The notes under the pieces: generated by a model | Seen by the model: only the letters and a program-made list of their open reading frames with translations | Databases searched by the model: none | Told to the model about the DNA's origin: nothing | Translations under genes and position numbers: made by a program | Part shown: positions 18,238 to 27,024 of the stretch, piece by piece | How positions within the stretch are numbered: the first letter of the stretch is position 1 | Layout of the letters: each line of letters opens with the position of its first letter | Source of the DNA: Novosphingobium sp. TH158 | Lineage (GTDB): Bacteria > Pseudomonadota > Alphaproteobacteria > Sphingomonadales > Sphingomonadaceae | Length of the DNA: 64,000 nucleotides | NCBI RefSeq assembly: GCF_002855555.1 | Contig: NZ_PKRT01000001.1 | Location: 1,702,001-1,766,000 of the forward strand | Direction: 5' to 3'

Positions 18238-20292
18238 TCACTGGCAGGCCAGGCATTCCTCGTAATCGGTCTGCTTGGCTTCCATCTGGTACTGGGCCGG
18301 AGCGGCGGTATTGTCCGCCTCCACCCCGCCAGCGAAGCCCGCACGCTGCACCGACTTGGAGCGCAGGTAATAGAGCGACTTGATGCCCTTTTCCCAAGCC
18401 TGGTAGTGCAGCATCATCAGGTCCCACTTGTCGACATCGGCCGGGATATAGAGGTTCAGCGACTGGGCCTGGTCGATGTAGGGGGTGCGGTCTGCCGCGA
18501 ATTCGAGCAGCCAGCGCTGGTCGATCTCGAAGGAGGTCTTGTAAACGTCCTTCTCCTGCTGCGACAGGAAGTCGAGATGCTGGACCGAACCGCCGTGTTC
18601 GAGGATCGAGTTCCAGACATTGGTCGAATCCTTCGACTTCGACTGGAGCAGCTTTTCCAGGTAGGGGTTCTTCACCACGAACGAGCCCGACAGGGTCTTG
18701 TGCGTGTAGATGTTCGCCGGGATCGGCTCGATGCAGGCCGAGGTGCCGCCGCAGATGATCGAGATCGACGCGGTCGGCGCGATGGCCATCTTGCAGGAAA
18801 AGCGCTGCATCACGCCCATGTCCGCCGCATCCGGGCAAGCACCGCGTTCCTGCGCGAGGAGGAGCGAAGCCTCGTCCGCCTTTGCCGCGATGTGCTTGAA
18901 CATCTTGAGGTTGAGCGCCTTGGCCATCGCGCTTTCGAAGGCGATGCCTTTCTTCTGCAGGTAGGAGTGATAGCCCATCACCCCCATGCCGACCGAGCGT
19001 TCGCGCGCGGCGGAATACTTGGCGCGGGCCATCTCGTCCGGGGCACGGTCGATATAGTCCTGCAGCACGTTGTCGAGGAAGCGCAGCACGTCCTCGATGA
19101 AGCGTTCGTCGCCCTGCCACTCTTCCCAGGTTTCCAGGTTGAGCGAGGACAGGCAGCACACCGCCGTGCGATCGTTGCCCAGATGGTCGCGGCCCGTGGG
19201 CAGGGTGATTTCCGAACAGAGGTTCGAGGTGGAGACCTTCAGCCCGAGATCGCGGTGATGCTTGGGCATCATGCGGTTCACGGTATCGGAGAAGACGATA
19301 TAGGGCTCACCCGTGGCGAGGCGGTTTTCAACCAGCTTCTGGAACAGGCTGCGGGCATCGACCGTGCCGCGCACCGAACCGTCCTTGGGGCTGCGCAGGT
19401 TGAATTCGCGCCCGTCGCGAACGGCTTCCATGAATTCGTCGGTCACCAGCACGCCGTGGTGCAGGTTGAGCGCCTTGCGGTTGAAATCGCCCGAAGGCTT
19501 GCGGATTTCGAGGAACTCCTCGATCTCGGGGTGCGAGACATCGAGGTAGCAGGCCGCCGAGCCGCGGCGCAGCGAGCCCTGCGAAATCGCCAGCGTAAGG
19601 CTGTCCATCACGCGGACGAAGGGGATGATGCCGCTGGTCTTGCCGTTGAGGCCGACCGGTTCGCCGATGCCGCGGACATTGCCCCAGTAGGTGCCGATGC
19701 CGCCGCCCTTGCTGGCCAGCCAGACGTTCTCGTTCCAGGTGTTGACGATGCCTTCGAGGCTGTCATCGACCGAGTTGAGATAGCACGAGATCGGCAGGCC
19801 GCGCCCGGTGCCGCCGTTCGACAGCACCGGCGTTGCCGGCATGAACCACAGCTTCGATACGTAATCGTAGATGCGCTGGGCGTGATCCTGATCGTCCGAA
19901 TAGGCATCGGCAACGCGCGCGAAGAGATCCTGGTACTTTTCGCCCGGCAGCAGGTAGCGATCGTCCAGCGTGTCCTTGCCGAAGTCGGTCAGCAGGGCAT
20001 CGCGGCTGTCATCGGTGACGATGGTGAAGCGGCGCGGCTGGACGGACTTGGAATCCTCCTTCGCCTTCTTCGCCGCCTGCGAAACGGCCTTCACCGCGCC
20101 GGCCATCGCCTCGGCACCGAGCTTGTCGATCTCGACCGCTTCAACCAGGGCTTCGCTGCCCCTATCGCTCTTGTCCGCCATGGGTACGGCCGGGTGTGAA
20201 CCCGCCTCCTTTGCTTCGGATGGCGCGCTTGCCAGGTCGGTCACTTCAACATCACCGTCCGACACGGACCCATCTCCGTTCCTGAAATCCAC
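18238..20292 (-). CDS. nrdA: Ribonucleoside-diphosphate reductase alpha subunit, class Ia
   Basis: Large catalytic subunit reducing NDPs to dNDPs with NrdB. At 684 residues, it shows the active-site Cys in PISCYLNSVDDS, the thiyl region NLCSEITLPT with CCLSSLNLE, the phosphate-binding APTASISIICGGTSACIEPI loop region, and the C-terminal redox pair Cys680/Cys683 (ECLACQ). The first 85 residues are Ala/Lys/Asp-rich and look disordered; the usual N-terminal ATP-cone (VxKRDG type) is not seen, nor is one seen in NrdB. This may mean loss of overall dATP feedback or another mechanism. The first ATG is used; an internal ATG at residue 38 is a weaker choice. Confidence 0.96.
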   Translation of the reverse strand: MDFRNGDGSVSDGDVEVTDLASAPSEAKEAGSHPAVPMADKSDRGSEALVEAVEIDKLGAEAMAGAVKAVSQAAKKAKEDSKSVQPRRFTIVTDDSRDALLTDFGKDTLDDRYLLPGEKYQDLFARVADAYSDDQDHAQRIYDYVSKLWFMPATPVLSNGGTGRGLPISCYLNSVDDSLEGIVNTWNENVWLASKGGGIGTYWGNVRGIGEPVGLNGKTSGIIPFVRVMDSLTLAISQGSLRRGSAACYLDVSHPEIEEFLEIRKPSGDFNRKALNLHHGVLVTDEFMEAVRDGREFNLRSPKDGSVRGTVDARSLFQKLVENRLATGEPYIVFSDTVNRMMPKHHRDLGLKVSTSNLCSEITLPTGRDHLGNDRTAVCCLSSLNLETWEEWQGDERFIEDVLRFLDNVLQDYIDRAPDEMARAKYSAARERSVGMGVMGYHSYLQKKGIAFESAMAKALNLKMFKHIAAKADEASLLLAQERGACPDAADMGVMQRFSCKMAIAPTASISIICGGTSACIEPIPANIYTHKTLSGSFVVKNPYLEKLLQSKSKDSTNVWNSILEHGGSVQHLDFLSQQEKDVYKTSFEIDQRWLLEFAADRTPYIDQAQSLNLYIPADVDKWDLMMLHYQAWEKGIKSLYYLRSKSVQRAGFAGGVEADNTAAPAQYQMEAKQTDYEECLACQ

Positions 20293-20880
20293 CTTGCCTG
20301 CCCCCGTTCCAATCGCTGGCTGCCACGGCAGCCGAAAATTTCGCCGGCGACCGAATCGGAAGGCTTGATCCCTTCCTACCAGTCGCGCTCACCATTGAGG
20401 AGAACAAAAAGGGAAAGTTTTTCCCCTGACTTGTCCCCCGATCCGTCAACTTCAGGCCACTGCCAGACCGAATCCGCCCCCTTTCGCCGGAATCGGCGGC
20501 CTTGGGCTGAAACTAGGTCTAGTGGGTCCCCCTGCGTACCGGACCACTATCGATAGTGCCTCAACCAGTTTCAGGTTCAAGAGGGTAAATCCGGAACTAA
20601 CCAGCGGGCTGTGGATGGAGACGGGCGGCGCAAACTTTCTGCATTGCAGCGACGCGCGGGAAATCCTCGGCTGGCGAGGCGCGCAAGAGTCAAAGTGCGC
20701 GGGGAATATTTTTTTCTCCACATCGACGAAGCGAGTCCTGCTTGCGCCGGATTGAATCGGCACTTGTCCGCGCCTTGCCCGCAACCGGCCCGCGAATGCG
20801 CATTGCCGGACCGGTCGAAGCGGGTTAGCCCTTGCCTCAGGGAACCATGGGGGGTCGCCCCCGCAAGGGAGAATCGGGCC
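20293..20880. other. Long intergenic leader between nrdA and GlsB gene
   Basis: About 590 bases with no convincing gene. It holds the nrdA leader (about 250 bases from the palindrome pair to the start) and the promoter for the plus-strand membrane gene. A T-rich tract lies near 20707-20716. No riboswitch fold could be assigned by eye. Confidence 0.5.
20510..20559 (-). promoter_or_regulatory. Candidate NrdR box pair upstream of nrdA
   Basis: Two palindromes: CACTATCGATAGTG at 20545-20558 and ACTAGGTCTAGT at 20512-20523. The first fits the NrdR consensus acaCwATATwGtgt closely; the second keeps CTA...TAG. Box centres are 34 bases apart, slightly more than the usual three helical turns (31-32). 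They lie about 220-280 bases before the nrdA start. NrdR represses RNR operons in response to dATP/ATP. Confidence 0.6.
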
Positions 20881-21123
20881 ATGATCAATGCCATTTCCTA
20901 CATCATTTCCGGCCTCGTCGTCGGCGTGCTGGCCAAGCTGTTCTACATCGGCAATACCGACATCGGCTTCTTCAAGACCACGCTGATCGGCATCCTGGGA
21001 TCGCTGCTGGCCGGCTTCGTCACCAGCCGCGGGCAGCAGAGCTTCAGCCGCGGCGGCTGGATCGCCTCGATCATCGGATCGATGGTGCTGATCTTCGCCG
21101 GCAAGCACCTGGGCGTGCTGTAA
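20881..21123 (+). CDS. GlsB/YeaQ/YmgE family membrane protein
   Basis: An 80-residue membrane protein with three hydrophobic helices and little else. Gly-rich ISGLVVGVLAKLF, TTLIGILGSLLAGF and WIASIIGSMVLIF are in the expected order for the family once called transglycosylase-associated; the molecular role is not known, and members are often stress-induced. ATG at 20881 begins the first helix. Confidence 0.88.
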   Translation: MINAISYIISGLVVGVLAKLFYIGNTDIGFFKTTLIGILGSLLAGFVTSRGQQSFSRGGWIASIIGSMVLIFAGKHLGVL

Positions 21124-21173
21124 CCGGCGGCCCATGGCAGCGGCCGGGGCTTCCGGTTGAATTGCATGGACAA

Positions 21174-21186
21174 TTCCTGACAGGAA
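21174..21186. promoter_or_regulatory. Short palindrome upstream of alpha-2-macroglobulin gene
   Basis: TTCCTG-A-CAGGAA, flanked by AA and ATTT, lies about 95 bases before the start of the macroglobulin gene. It could be an operator; no regulator is indicated nearby. Confidence 0.3.
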
Positions 21187-21279
21187 ATTTCACCTCTGCC
21201 CCCATGCGCGGGCGTGGACAGCGCCCCGCGAATGGGGAAGGGTAGCCTTCGAATCACCTCGTACCCTGGGGGACTACTG

Positions 21280-24200
21280 ATGCGCGCCCGCTGGATCCTT
21301 TCGCTGATTGCCATCGCAACCCTGCCCTTTGCAGCGCACAGCGATACTGCGCCGCAGGTCGTCCTGGCGACGATGGGCACCGGCGGCGGTGCCGGCGGCG
21401 CGGTGGAGCGCTTTACCCTGCGCTTTTCCGAACCGATGGTGCCGCTGGGCGATCCGCGGGCCAGGCCGGCGGCGACCAGCGACTGCCCGGTGCCCGCCAC
21501 CGGCCGCTGGGTGGACCAGCAGACCTTCGTGCTCGATTTCGAACGTCCCCTGCCGGGCGGGCTTTCCTGCAAGGTTCAGCTGCGCGACCGGCTGACCACC
21601 CTGCGCGGGCTTTCGGTGGGCGGGCCGGGCTCCTACCCCATCGACACCGGCGGCCCCTCGGTTCGCGCCGTGCTCGCCCCCGGCAGCGACGGCGATATCG
21701 ACGAGGACCAGGTGTTCCTCGTCGCCACCAATGTCTGGGCCGATCCCGCATCGGTCGCCGCCCGCGCAAGCTGCGCGGTGGACGGCATCGGCGAGGCGGG
21801 CGCGGTAGACGTGCTCCCGGCCGACACGGCGGGCAAGGTGCTTGACGGGCTGGGCGAGGATAACTGGACCCGGCGCAATTTCCTTGAGGAAGCCGGCCTG
21901 CCCACCCGCCTGCCTGCCGATGCCCGGCTGCGCGTGCAGGCCTTGTCCAACGTGACCGCACTGAAGTGCCGCCGCCCGCTGCCGCCCGAACGCGACATGG
22001 CGCTGGTCTGGCCCAAGACAATCAGCGGCAAGGGCGGCAAGCTGGCGGGGACCGACCAGCGCTTCGACTACACCGTGCGCAAGGCCTTTGCCGCCAGCTT
22101 CGATTGCGGGCGCATCAATGCGGCCGCCGGGTGCAACCCGATCACCCCGGCCTGGGTCCGCTTCACCGCCCCGATCGACCGGGCAAAGGCGCTGGCAGTG
22201 CGGCTGCGGATGGCGGACGGCACCGAATTCTCCCCCCGGATCGATCCCGACAGCCGCGGCGATGCCCAGCTTTCCGACCTTCAGTTCACCGGCCCCTTCC
22301 CCGCCGGCAGCGTCGCGCAGGTGATCCTGCCGGCCGACATCATCGACCTTTCCGGGCGCCGCCTGTCCAATGCGGCGCGCTTCCCCCTGGCGGTGCGCTT
22401 CGATGCCATGCCGCCGCTGGTGAAGTTCGCCGCCGAGTTCGGCATTGTCGAGGCGAGCGAAGGGCTGCTGCCGGCAACCGTGCGCGCGGTGGAGCCGGAC
22501 CTCATCGGCAAGGCCACGGCCATCGACGGGCGCTCGGCACGGATCGCCGACGATGATCGCGTCATCGCCCAGTGGCTGCGCCGCCTGAAGGACGCGACGC
22601 GGCGCAATTACGAATATATCGACCAGAAGGACGGATCGACCAGGGCCATCAACCGCACCGGCGAAAAGCCCCTGCTGCGCCCGGCGGAAGGCGCGGCGAT
22701 CAGGCTGCCGCTGCCCGGCAAGGGCAAGGACTTCGAGGTGATCGGCGTGCCGGTGAAGCAGCGCGGCTTCCACGTGGTCGAATTCGCCAGCCCGGCGCTG
22801 GGCCGCGCGCTGCTGGGCCGCAACGTGCCGCGCTATGTCCCGGCGGCGGCGCTGGTCACCGACATGGCGGTGCATTTCAAGTGGGGCCGCGAAAGCTCGC
22901 TCGTCTGGGTCACCAGCCTGTCGGGCGGCAAGCCGGTGGCCGGGGCTGCGGTGCGGGTAAGCGATTCGTGCACCGGCGCCCAGATCGCCACCGGCACGAC
23001 CGGCCGCGACGGCACCCTGCTGGTGCGCGGCAACCTGCCCGAGCCCGATACCGGCGGTGGCTGCGAGGAAGACCAGAGCCATCCGCTGATGGTTTCCGCC
23101 CGCGCGGCCGGTGACATGAGCTTCACCCTCACCACCTGGAACGACGGCATTTCGCCTTACGATTTCGACCTCTCCTTCGGCGCGAGCGCCAATAGCGAGA
23201 TCATCCACACCATCATGGACCGCGCGCTGGTGCGCGTGGGCGAAACGGTCAACTTCAAGCACGTGCTGCGCAAGCCGATTGGCCCCGGCTTTGCCTTTGC
23301 CAAGGGCTTTTCGGGCAAGTTCGTGCTGCGCCACAACGGCTCGGAGACCGAATTCTCCCAGCCGGTCACCATCGATGCCATGGGCTCGGGCGAGAACAGC
23401 TGGGCCGTGCCGCAGGGCGCGCCGCTCGGCACCTATTCGCTGCGTTTCGAGGTGGAGGGTCGCACGATCTATTCCATGCAGGACGTGCGGGTGGACGAAT
23501 ACCGCCTGCCGACCATGCGTGCCTCGGTCACCGGCCCGGACCAGCCGCTCGTCCAGCCGCGCGCCGTGCCGCTTTCGCTGTTCGTCGGCTACCTATCCGG
23601 CGGCGGTGCGGGCCAGCTGCCCGTTACCCTGCGCACCGAGTTCGAGGCGACAAGCCGCAGCCCCAGGGGTTGGGAAGCCTATGACTTCGGCGGGGCCGAG
23701 GTGAAGGAAGGCGTTCGCCCGATGTCGATCGAGGGCGAGGGCGAGGTTACCGATCCCCTTCCCTATTCGCAGACCCTTCCCGCCACGCTTGGCGCCGATG
23801 GCACGGCGAAGACGGCGGTGGACGTCAGCGCACCGATCAACCAGCCGGTCGCACTATCGGTGGAGATGGACTACCCGGACGCCAACGGCGAAACGCTGAC
23901 GGCGGGCCGGCGGATCGTGCTGTACCCCAGCGCCGTCCAGCTTGGCATGAAGACCGATGGCTGGATGATGCGATCGAGCGACCTCAGGCTCAATTTCATC
24001 GCGCTTGACCTTTCGGACAGGCCGCTCACGGGCCAGATGGTCAAGGTGGAGCTGTTCTCGAAGCAGACCATCACCGCGCGGCGGCGGCTGATCGGCGGCT
24101 TCTATGCCTATGACAACCAGCAGAAGGTGGAGCGGCTTTCCGCCGGATGCACCGGATCGACCAATGCCCAGGGACGCGCCGACTGCGTGATCGATGCCGG

Positions 24201-27024
24201 GGTTTCCGGCGAAGTTACCGTGGTGGCCACTACCACCGACCGCGACGGCCGCGTGGCCCGCTCGGTCCGCTCGGTCTGGCTGGCGGGCGAGGATGACTGG
24301 TGGTTCGGCGGCGACAATGGCGATCGCATGGACGTGATCCCCGAAAAGACCGCCTATGCCGCCGGCGAAACCGCGCGCCTGCAGGTTCGCATGCCCTATC
24401 GCGAGGCGACCGCGCTGGTCACTGTGGAGCGCGAGGGCGTGCTTTCCAGCTATGTTACCGAACTGTCCGGCAAGGACCCGGTGATCGAGGTGAAGATGCC
24501 GGGCTCCTACGCGCCCAATGTCTACGTCTCGGTCATGGCCGTGCGCGGGCGGGTTACGGGGGCGCGGCCCTGGCTGGCGGAAATGGCGCAGAAGCTGGGC
24601 ATCCCCTATACCGCCGGTGGCGTATTGCCCACCGCGACGGTGGACCTTGCCAAGCCGAGCTACCGCATCGGCATGACCCAGCTGAAAGTCGGCTGGGAAG
24701 CCCACAAGCTGGCGGTCGAGGTCAAGGCCGAGAAGGAAGCCTACGCCGTGCGCGAAACGGCGCGGGTGAAGGTTGCGGTGCGCGATCCCTCCGGCAAGGG
24801 CGCGCCAAGCGCCGACCTGGCCTTCGTGGCGGTTGACGAAGCGCTGCTGCAACTGATGCCCAACGATTCCTGGAAGCTGCTCGATGCCATGATGGGCGAA
24901 CGCAGCCTTGAGGTGGCGACATCGACCGCGCAGATGCAGGTCGTGGGCAAGCGGCATTATGGCAAGAAGGCCGTGGCAGCGGGCGGCGGCGGCGGCGATG
25001 CCTCAGGCGTCAACCGCGAGAACTTCCAGCCGGTATTGCTGTGGAAGGGCAGGGTCGCGCTGGATTCGCGGGGCGAGGCGGTGGTCGAAGTGCCGCTGTC
25101 CGATGCGCTCACCCGCTTCCGGCTGGTTGCCATCGCCACCGATGGCGCGCAGCTGTTCGGCACCGGCGAAACGGCGATCCGCACCCGGCAGGACTTGGCA
25201 GTCTATCCCGGCCTGCCGCCACTGGTCCGCACCGGCGATCGCTTCGACGCGGTGTTCACCCTGCGCAACGGCTCTGACAAGCCGATGACCGTGACCGCAA
25301 GACCGCGGGTCGAAGGCGGCATCTCTGCCGACGATGCCCGCACCGTGACCATTCCGGCAGGCGGCGCCAGCCGGGTGCAGTGGACCGTCGCCGCCCCGGC
25401 AGAACCCGGCTCGCTCAAGTGGACGGTCGAGGCGAGGAGCAAGGACGGCAAGTTCCGCGATACCGTGGTCGCCATGCAGGAGGTTGCGCCTGCCGTGCCC
25501 GTCGAGGTCTGGGCCGCCGGCCTCTACCGCGTGGGCGAGGGCGAACCACCGGCGATCATGGTGCCGCAGGGGGCCTTGCCGGGCGGCTTTGTCGATGTGG
25601 CGCTGAGCGACAGCCTCGCCCCGCCACTGGGCGGTGTTCGCGACTACATGCTGCTCTATCCGTGGACCTGCTTCGAGCAGCGGCTCAGCCGCATCGTCGC
25701 CACCGGCGATGCCGCCGCCTGGGAAAGCCTCGCCTCGGCCATGCCCAGCTATCTCGATGGCGATGGCCTGCTGCGCTATTTCCCGTCGGCGGAAATGCGC
25801 GGGTCGACCGAGCTGACCGCCTATGTGCTGGCCATCACCGCCGCTGCGGACCTCAAGATCCCCGAGGCGACCCGCGCCCGCATGGTCGCGGCCCTGAAGG
25901 GCGTGATCGAAGGCCGGGTCAGCCGCGACCGGCCCTTTGCCGCCGACGAACGGCTGGTGAAGATCGCCGCGCTATCTGCCCTTGCCCGCGCCGGGGCAGC
26001 CGAACCGGGGCTTGTCGCCCGCATCGACATGGTTCCGGCGCAGATGCCCACCGGCACCCTGGCTGACTGGATCGCGGCGCTGGACCGCCTGCCGAAGGCA
26101 CCGAAGGCGGCGATGCTCAAGGCCGCGGCCGAGGGCGAACTGCGAAAGCGGCTGGTCTATGAAGGCACGCGGCTCGACCTGTCCGACAGCGCCCGCGCGC
26201 CCTGGTGGATGATGGTCAGCGCCGACGAGATGGCGATCAAGGTGCTCGATGCCACGCTGGGCAAGCCCGGCTGGCAGGCCGAAGCGCCGCGCCTGATGGT
26301 GGGCCTGGCCAGCCGCCAGCAGAAGGGCCACTGGGACACGACGCTTGCCAATGCCTGGGGTTCGGTGGTGGTCCGCCGCTTTGCCGCGCTTTACCCGGCA
26401 ACGGCGATTGCCGGCACGACCCGGCTGGCGCTGGGCGGCAAGACGCTGGAGGCGAAGTGGCCGCGCGCCGCCGATCCGCAGCCGCTGCGCCTGCCGCTCG
26501 TTACCGGCCCGCTGGCCATGACGCAAAGCGGCGGCGCGGGGCCCTGGGCCAGCGTCACCGTGCGCGCCGCCGTGCCGCTGAAGGAACCGCTGATGGCCGG
26601 CTATCGCCTTGCCCGAGAAGTGACCGTGGTTTCGGCGCGCGAGAAGGGCAGGCTGAGCGCGGGCGACGTGGTGCGCGTGAAGCTGTCCATCACGGCAACG
26701 GCAGACCGGAACTGGGTGGTTCTGGCCGATCCCCTGCCCCCGGGTGCCACCGTCATGTCGGGCCTTGGCGGGCAATCGGCTCTGGCGCGCAAGGATGAAG
26801 GCCGGGCCAGCGAAGGCGCTTATCCTGCCTATGTCGAAAACCAGAAGGACAGCTGGCGCGCCTATTTCGACTGGCTGCCACGCGGCACGACCACGGTGGA
26901 ATATACCGTACGGCTGAACGGTTCGGGCCAGTTCACCCTGCCCCCGGCGCGGGTTGAGGCGATGTATGCCCCGTCCATCCGGGCGCAGCTGCCGGTGGGA
27001 GCGATGACGGTGTGGGGAAGCTGA
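21280..27024 (+). CDS. Bacterial alpha-2-macroglobulin
   Basis: A 1914-residue exported protease trap of the cell envelope. A signal peptide covers about residues 1-20 (MRARWILSLIAIATLPFAA). Many beta-sandwich (macroglobulin) domains follow. The thioester motif CFEQ begins at Cys1464 in YPWTCFEQRLSRI, inside the alpha-helical thioester domain, so covalent capture of proteases is expected. C-terminal sequence is beta-rich. No lipobox is visible after the signal, unlike many family members, suggesting a soluble periplasmic form. It is followed by pbpC with a 13-base overlap, the usual partner, which builds and repairs peptidoglycan. Confidence 0.95.
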   Translation: MRARWILSLIAIATLPFAAHSDTAPQVVLATMGTGGGAGGAVERFTLRFSEPMVPLGDPRARPAATSDCPVPATGRWVDQQTFVLDFERPLPGGLSCKVQLRDRLTTLRGLSVGGPGSYPIDTGGPSVRAVLAPGSDGDIDEDQVFLVATNVWADPASVAARASCAVDGIGEAGAVDVLPADTAGKVLDGLGEDNWTRRNFLEEAGLPTRLPADARLRVQALSNVTALKCRRPLPPERDMALVWPKTISGKGGKLAGTDQRFDYTVRKAFAASFDCGRINAAAGCNPITPAWVRFTAPIDRAKALAVRLRMADGTEFSPRIDPDSRGDAQLSDLQFTGPFPAGSVAQVILPADIIDLSGRRLSNAARFPLAVRFDAMPPLVKFAAEFGIVEASEGLLPATVRAVEPDLIGKATAIDGRSARIADDDRVIAQWLRRLKDATRRNYEYIDQKDGSTRAINRTGEKPLLRPAEGAAIRLPLPGKGKDFEVIGVPVKQRGFHVVEFASPALGRALLGRNVPRYVPAAALVTDMAVHFKWGRESSLVWVTSLSGGKPVAGAAVRVSDSCTGAQIATGTTGRDGTLLVRGNLPEPDTGGGCEEDQSHPLMVSARAAGDMSFTLTTWNDGISPYDFDLSFGASANSEIIHTIMDRALVRVGETVNFKHVLRKPIGPGFAFAKGFSGKFVLRHNGSETEFSQPVTIDAMGSGENSWAVPQGAPLGTYSLRFEVEGRTIYSMQDVRVDEYRLPTMRASVTGPDQPLVQPRAVPLSLFVGYLSGGGAGQLPVTLRTEFEATSRSPRGWEAYDFGGAEVKEGVRPMSIEGEGEVTDPLPYSQTLPATLGADGTAKTAVDVSAPINQPVALSVEMDYPDANGETLTAGRRIVLYPSAVQLGMKTDGWMMRSSDLRLNFIALDLSDRPLTGQMVKVELFSKQTITARRRLIGGFYAYDNQQKVERLSAGCTGSTNAQGRADCVIDAGVSGEVTVVATTTDRDGRVARSVRSVWLAGEDDWWFGGDNGDRMDVIPEKTAYAAGETARLQVRMPYREATALVTVEREGVLSSYVTELSGKDPVIEVKMPGSYAPNVYVSVMAVRGRVTGARPWLAEMAQKLGIPYTAGGVLPTATVDLAKPSYRIGMTQLKVGWEAHKLAVEVKAEKEAYAVRETARVKVAVRDPSGKGAPSADLAFVAVDEALLQLMPNDSWKLLDAMMGERSLEVATSTAQMQVVGKRHYGKKAVAAGGGGGDASGVNRENFQPVLLWKGRVALDSRGEAVVEVPLSDALTRFRLVAIATDGAQLFGTGETAIRTRQDLAVYPGLPPLVRTGDRFDAVFTLRNGSDKPMTVTARPRVEGGISADDARTVTIPAGGASRVQWTVAAPAEPGSLKWTVEARSKDGKFRDTVVAMQEVAPAVPVEVWAAGLYRVGEGEPPAIMVPQGALPGGFVDVALSDSLAPPLGGVRDYMLLYPWTCFEQRLSRIVATGDAAAWESLASAMPSYLDGDGLLRYFPSAEMRGSTELTAYVLAITAAADLKIPEATRARMVAALKGVIEGRVSRDRPFAADERLVKIAALSALARAGAAEPGLVARIDMVPAQMPTGTLADWIAALDRLPKAPKAAMLKAAAEGELRKRLVYEGTRLDLSDSARAPWWMMVSADEMAIKVLDATLGKPGWQAEAPRLMVGLASRQQKGHWDTTLANAWGSVVVRRFAALYPATAIAGTTRLALGGKTLEAKWPRAADPQPLRLPLVTGPLAMTQSGGAGPWASVTVRAAVPLKEPLMAGYRLAREVTVVSAREKGRLSAGDVVRVKLSITATADRNWVVLADPLPPGATVMSGLGGQSALARKDEGRASEGAYPAYVENQKDSWRAYFDWLPRGTTTVEYTVRLNGSGQFTLPPARVEAMYAPSIRAQLPVGAMTVWGS

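Noticed and set aside
20700..20720. T-rich tract as a terminator for nrdA-side or other transcript
   Set aside because: No stable stem precedes it in either direction.
21274..23334. 686-codon minus-strand open frame opposite the macroglobulin gene
   Set aside because: Shadow; the plus strand is a full macroglobulin.
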